Source: CAYSZB01 sp964435475 (GTDB taxonomy: Bacteria > Chloroflexota > Anaerolineae > Anaerolineales > Anaerolineaceae). Taken from it: a stretch of DNA of 8,295 nucleotides. The stretch lies in assembly GCA_964435475.1 (NCBI GenBank), contig CAYSZB010000090.1, forward strand, positions 1 through 8,295, given 5' to 3'. The first letter of the stretch is position 1. Each line of letters starts with the position of its first letter. The position numbers and the translations under genes are program-made. The notes beneath the pieces are model-generated. The model was not told where the DNA came from and searched no databases. It was given only the letters and a program-made list of their open reading frames with translations. Below, one piece after another: positions 6,031-8,295 of the stretch.

Positions 6031-6036
6031 TAAAAT
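6031..6036 (+). promoter_or_regulatory. -10 box of the 6060 gene
   Basis: TAAAAT matches the -10 consensus at five of six positions and is preceded directly by TG. Transcription from about 6043 gives a 17-base leader that includes the AAAGGA ribosome site at 6050-6055. No consensus -35 is present, which fits activator dependence through box B. Confidence 0.5.
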
Positions 6037-6059
6037 TATGCAGATCAAGAAAGGAAATT

Positions 6060-6674
6060 ATGAAAAGCAAAAAATTATCAACAAAATTAAAATATAACTG
6101 GCTGATCGATGCCGTCCTCTTCCTGGGGGCGCTGTTGGCGATCCTGACCGGTATTTACTTCCTGGTCTACCCGGTGGGCGGGTTTATGGGCGGGCGCAAC
6201 CCGGACTATGGCATCATCATTATGTTTGGCCGCGAGACCTGGGAGGTTTTGCACGACTGGACGGGCATCGCGATGATCGCCGGCGCGCTGGTGCACATCG
6301 TTTTCCATTATCGCTGGATCTGGGGAACGCTCAAGCGCATATTCACTCCTGTCAAACAGCAACCCGGCAAGATGGGCAGCCGTTTGTTATGGACAATCGT
6401 TGTGGACGCATTGATCGCGTTGGGTTTCATCGTCAGCGCAGTCTCGGGTGTCTATTTCTTCTTTGCCGCCAAGGATGCCAACTGGCTGATGGCGGATACC
6501 ACCTGGGATATGCTGCACACCTGGGGCTCGATCCTGCTGATCGTGGCATCGCTGGTCCATATTGCGCTGCACTGGTCGTGGATAAAAAATATCACCGCAA
6601 AAATGTTTGGCAAGATGAAGAAGACCGTACCGGTCAACGCTGGTGCGATGAGCATGACACAGGAGGAGAACTGA
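6060..6674 (+). CDS. Four-helix DUF4405-like membrane protein, candidate heme binder
   Basis: A 204-residue membrane protein with helices at about 14-36, 65-86, 111-135 and 153-175. It is an internal duplication. W61-x3-H65 followed by H79-x3-H83 in the first half is matched by W149-x3-H153 and H167-x3-H171 in the second, and each half begins with an N/T-x-x-x-D-A helix (W-L-I-D-A, I-V-V-D-A). This pattern resembles the DUF4405 family, related to cytochrome b561-type and formate dehydrogenase gamma-type helical bundles, where such histidines can hold heme. Heme binding here is inferred. The C-terminal tail is basic and then polar, suggesting that both ends are cytoplasmic. AAAGGA precedes the ATG. 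The next gene starts one base after the stop, so the pair is an operon, and regulator box B sits upstream. Confidence 0.85.
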   Translation: MKSKKLSTKLKYNWLIDAVLFLGALLAILTGIYFLVYPVGGFMGGRNPDYGIIIMFGRETWEVLHDWTGIAMIAGALVHIVFHYRWIWGTLKRIFTPVKQQPGKMGSRLLWTIVVDALIALGFIVSAVSGVYFFFAAKDANWLMADTTWDMLHTWGSILLIVASLVHIALHWSWIKNITAKMFGKMKKTVPVNAGAMSMTQEEN

Positions 6675-6675
6675 C

Positions 6676-7116
6676 ATGGCTAAGAAGGTTATCTGGTTTG
6701 TCCTATTGGCCTTGGCGACTGCCGGGCTTGTTTATGGCGGCGTTTACCGCACACGGGCAGTGTATGGCTTGAGCGAGCGCTTCACAGCCAGTAGCGAGGA
6801 AAGTGTTGAAACCAGCACTGAGGTCAAGGAGATGGTAACGCTCCAGGCAGTGGCGCAGGAGATCTCGACCGACCTGTGGGTGCTGAAAGTGGATGGCGGC
6901 AGCCTGGTCGAGTTGGAAGGGCGCACGTTGACCTACCTGGCAGGCCAGGGCTTCACGGTGCAAGCCGGTGATGCGCTCAGCCTGATGGGCTTTTATGAAG
7001 ACGCCGACAGTTTCGAGATCAGCGAGCTGACCAACCTGGTGAGCGGAGAGACAGTGGTCGTGCGGGGGGCGGATGGCAGGCCTTTGTGGGGCAAGGGTGG
7101 GGGTGGTGGAAAGTAG
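6676..7116 (+). CDS. Small exported or membrane-anchored protein, paralogue of the 7286 product
   Basis: A 146-residue protein that starts one base after the upstream stop, with AGGAGGAG at 6661-6668 as ribosome site. Residues 4-22 form a signal anchor or signal peptide with no clear cleavage site. The rest is predicted outside the membrane. Residues about 75-141 align with the C-terminal domain of the protein at 7286-7984: G-R-x-L-x-Y-L near 82, then G-x-x-x-x-x-G-D-A-L-x-L-x-G-F, then F-x-I-x-E-L-T, G-E-T, R, and P-x-W. This suggests a small all-beta domain, perhaps OB-like; the fold is a guess. It ends in a Gly-rich tail (G-K-G-G-G-G-G-K). It is co-transcribed with the histidine-rich membrane protein, so it may be an extracytoplasmic partner of it. 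I know no named function. Confidence 0.82.
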   Translation: MAKKVIWFVLLALATAGLVYGGVYRTRAVYGLSERFTASSEESVETSTEVKEMVTLQAVAQEISTDLWVLKVDGGSLVELEGRTLTYLAGQGFTVQAGDALSLMGFYEDADSFEISELTNLVSGETVVVRGADGRPLWGKGGGGGK

Positions 7117-7130
7117 GCTGGATGGAAATA

Positions 7131-7158
7131 AAAGAGGTCGCAAGACCTCTTTTTTTTT
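7131..7158 (+). terminator. Strong intrinsic terminator
   Basis: AAAGAGGTC and GACCTCTTT form a 9-bp perfect stem around a GCAA tetraloop, followed by an unbroken run of T to 7158. It ends the two-gene operon 6060-7116 and separates it from the independently promoted gene at 7286. Confidence 0.93.
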
Positions 7159-7165
7159 GACAACC

Positions 7166-7198
7166 TTCATCACTTCTTCACAACTCGTTCATAGCATC
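7166..7198 (+). promoter_or_regulatory. Regulator box C upstream of the Cys/Gly-rich gene
   Basis: Three contiguous 11-base units are TTCATCACTTC (7166), TTCACAACTCG (7177) and TTCATAGCATC (7188). The last covers the -35 position and starts 26 bases before TAAACT at 7214, nearly the same spacing as in box B (25). Shared sequence, phase and promoter spacing make it likely that one regulator controls both transcripts. Confidence 0.65.
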
Positions 7199-7213
7199 TG
7201 CATCTTGATTTGC

Positions 7214-7219
7214 TAAACT
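7214..7219 (+). promoter_or_regulatory. -10 box of the 7286 gene
   Basis: TAAACT matches four of six consensus positions and is preceded by TGC, an extended -10. Transcription from about 7226 would give a 60-base leader. It is weak alone, consistent with activation from box C. Confidence 0.45.
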
Positions 7220-7285
7220 CTTTTTTGTAAGTCAGAACGATAACAAATTTTGGCCGCAGAGGCCGACAAGAAACAGGAGATAAAA

Positions 7286-7984
7286 ATGAAAAAATTAATG
7301 ACAGCAGTAGTGATCACCCTCGTTTTGGGTGCAGTTGTTTTAGGCGTCACCAGCCCGGTTTTAGCCAAGGGTAATGGCCCACAGGGTGGCGGTGGCACGG
7401 GCACCGGCGTATGCACGGGCACGGGCGATTGCACCGGTACAGGCACTGGTGTATGCACCGGTGATTGCACCAGTGACGGCAATGCCTATGGCTACCAGGG
7501 CGCAGGCGGGACCCCGATGACCAATCAAAATGGGTATCAATACAGCAACCAGATCGGCGATTGCGCTAATGGTGAGACTGTTTGCACCCGTGATATGACC
7601 CAGGCAGGGCTCCAGCAGGGACCCTTCGGCGGTCAGGCTGGACAAAATGGCACCCCGGCCGCAGGTTTTCTCGGCCTGGTTGCCAAAGAGGATTGGGTTC
7701 CTGCCTCTGCCACCGTGCAGCTGGTTGAAGATAACCTGGTCGAAGTTTTGCTGAGCGACGGCACAGTCGCCACCATTGGCGGACGCCAGTTGGACTACCT
7801 GACCGATGCGGGCATCGTCCTCGAGGTTGGTGATGCGCTTGACCTGCTCGGTTTCGTGGATGCCAAAGGCAACTTTGCCATCGGCGAGCTCACCGTAGAC
7901 GGTGAAACCATTGCCCTGCGCGAAGATAGCGGTATCCCGACCTGGATCGGTGCCTTTTTCCGCAGGTTTGGCGGCAGGAAGTAA
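7286..7984 (+). CDS. Exported Cys/Gly/Thr-rich protein with C-terminal paralogous domain
   Basis: A 232-residue exported protein. The ATG at 7286 is chosen because AGGAGA lies 7 bases before it and a clean signal peptide follows (K2-K3, hydrophobic core 5-22, cleavage after S-P-V-L-A27); the in-frame start at 7250 adds 12 charged residues and has no ribosome site. Residues 34-65 are a Gly/Thr/Cys repeat with C43, C49, C57 and C61 spaced by G-T-G units. C93 and C100 follow in a polar Gln/Gly-rich stretch to about 125. Residues 130-220 match the C-terminal part of the 6676 product (G-R-x-L-x-Y-L, G-D-A-L-x-L-L-G-F, G-E-L-T, G-E-T, P-T-W). The six cysteines could form disulfides or bind metal; nothing in the sequence decides which. 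It has its own promoter with regulator box C. Confidence 0.88.
   Translation: MKKLMTAVVITLVLGAVVLGVTSPVLAKGNGPQGGGGTGTGVCTGTGDCTGTGTGVCTGDCTSDGNAYGYQGAGGTPMTNQNGYQYSNQIGDCANGETVCTRDMTQAGLQQGPFGGQAGQNGTPAAGFLGLVAKEDWVPASATVQLVEDNLVEVLLSDGTVATIGGRQLDYLTDAGIVLEVGDALDLLGFVDAKGNFAIGELTVDGETIALREDSGIPTWIGAFFRRFGGRK
7397..7468 (+). repeat. Degenerate tandem repeat encoding GTG/C units
   Basis: This stretch encodes residues 38-61, built from GTG, GVCTG and GDCTG blocks with four cysteines. Codon use within the blocks varies (GGC ACG, GGC ACC, GGT ACA, GGC ACT), so the amino-acid pattern is kept while the DNA has diverged. That suggests selection on the peptide rather than a recent DNA slippage. Confidence 0.65.
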
Positions 7985-8010
7985 ACAAGCCGCAGTTGTA
8001 AAGATCACAG

Positions 8011-8036
8011 AAGCCGCTGATTTCAGCGGCTTTTTT
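8011..8036 (+). terminator. Intrinsic terminator of the 7286 gene
   Basis: AAGCCGCTG and CAGCGGCTT form a 9-bp stem around an ATTT loop, and the T-run extends to 8036. It starts 27 bases after the stop codon. Confidence 0.93.
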
Positions 8037-8123
8037 GATTCAGTTGGTAGAGCGTTGAACAATATGTGGTTATTGATGCAAAGTTGGCAGGCTGGTTTAA
8101 TTCTGCCTGGATTATTGCCCATC

Positions 8124-8211
8124 CCCTCCTCACTCCCACCCTCTCCCCCCGACGAATGTTTGTTAGTTAATGGACTCATCAGTCGGGGGGGAGAGGTTCA
8201 GGTGAGGGGGG
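8124..8211. repeat. Large GC-rich two-part inverted repeat, REP-like
   Basis: The inner stem 8140-8153 pairs with 8182-8196 (14 bp with one bulged G), closing a 28-base loop. The outer stem 8124-8133 pairs with 8202-8211 (10 bp with one G-T pair). The arms read like CCTCCTCAC plus CCTCTCCCCCC and their complements. The layout resembles the CCCTCAC-CCTCTCCC intergenic repeats found in many bacterial genomes. No gene is seen in 8037-8123 or 8212-8295. Confidence 0.65.
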
Positions 8212-8295
8212 AGTTGCGCTGCCATGCAGGCTTGATAGATAAAGCCATAATTGCCTTTGTCCTATAGATTGTTGTTTTTCAACACTTTCGCTGGA

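Noticed and set aside
5809..6033. Plus-strand open frame of 74 residues in the gap before the membrane-protein gene
   Set aside because: It covers the inverted-repeat element and promoter box B, has no ribosome site and shows no protein-like pattern.
7157..7162. Perfect TTGACA just after the terminator T-run
   Set aside because: No -10 box stands 16-18 bases downstream; the promoter for the 7286 gene is better placed at the extended -10 at 7214 with box C over the -35.
7166..7198. Three-unit repeat considered as a CRISPR or simple tandem repeat
   Set aside because: The units are 11 bp with no spacers, and the same units occur at two other promoters, so a regulator site fits better.
7361..8179. 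Minus-strand open frame of 272 residues across the Cys/Gly-rich gene
   Set aside because: It is antisense to a gene with signal peptide, ribosome site and terminator, starts beyond that gene's terminator, and its repeats are the reverse reading of the GTG/C codons.
7902..8267. Plus-strand open frame of 121 residues overlapping the end of the 7286 gene
   Set aside because: It runs through a strong terminator and a large inverted repeat and has no ribosome site or recognisable domain.

Overview
The window is a stretch of GC-rich bacterial chromosome with eleven protein-coding calls. No rRNA, tRNA, CRISPR array or recognisable transposase gene was seen. Two features suggest Chloroflexota, probably class Anaerolineae. 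One is a sensor kinase whose extracytoplasmic part is rich in Thr-Pro and Gly-Ser/Gly-Thr runs. The other is a set of short exported proteins rich in Gly, Thr and Cys. This assignment is inferred from protein style only; no marker gene is present.

Layout. (1) Positions 1-1250, plus strand: two unrecognised membrane proteins. The first has two CxxC pairs and two membrane helices. The second has a lipobox, a membrane helix and a C-terminal helix-hairpin-helix domain. (2) Positions 1299-3009, minus strand: a tight three-gene operon of nickel superoxide dismutase (sodN), its maturation peptidase (sodX) and an EamA/DMT transporter. The genes overlap by 1 and 4 bases, and a well-formed promoter lies at 3046-3074. 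(3) Positions 3341-5681, minus strand: an OmpR-type response regulator followed after 1 base by its HAMP/HisKA sensor kinase. (4) Positions 6060-7984, plus strand: a four-helix membrane protein with duplicated histidine motifs (DUF4405-like), a small exported protein one base downstream, a strong terminator, then a separately promoted exported Cys/Gly/Thr-rich protein. The two exported proteins share a homologous C-terminal domain. (5) Positions 7985-8295: a terminator and a large GC-rich inverted repeat, with no gene seen.

The most notable observation ties parts 3 and 4 together. An 11-base unit, roughly TTCAYMACWTC, is repeated in 11-bp phase in three places: upstream of the regulator gene (5737-5758), upstream of the membrane-protein gene (5973-6016) and upstream of the Cys/Gly-rich gene (7166-7198). 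In the last two the unit nearest the gene covers the -35 position and starts 25-26 bases before a -10-like hexamer. That is the geometry of PhoB/OmpR-type activator sites. The simplest reading is a local two-component regulon in which the kinase senses an envelope signal and the regulator switches on a candidate heme-binding membrane protein and two related secreted proteins. The signal and the biochemical job of the exported proteins cannot be read from the sequence.

The three long gaps between genes hold regulatory or repeat-like DNA. 3010-3340 holds the sodN promoter, an 11-bp direct repeat and a 12-bp hairpin. 5682-6059 holds two regulator boxes around an inverted-repeat element. 7985-8295 holds a terminator and a REP-like hairpin.
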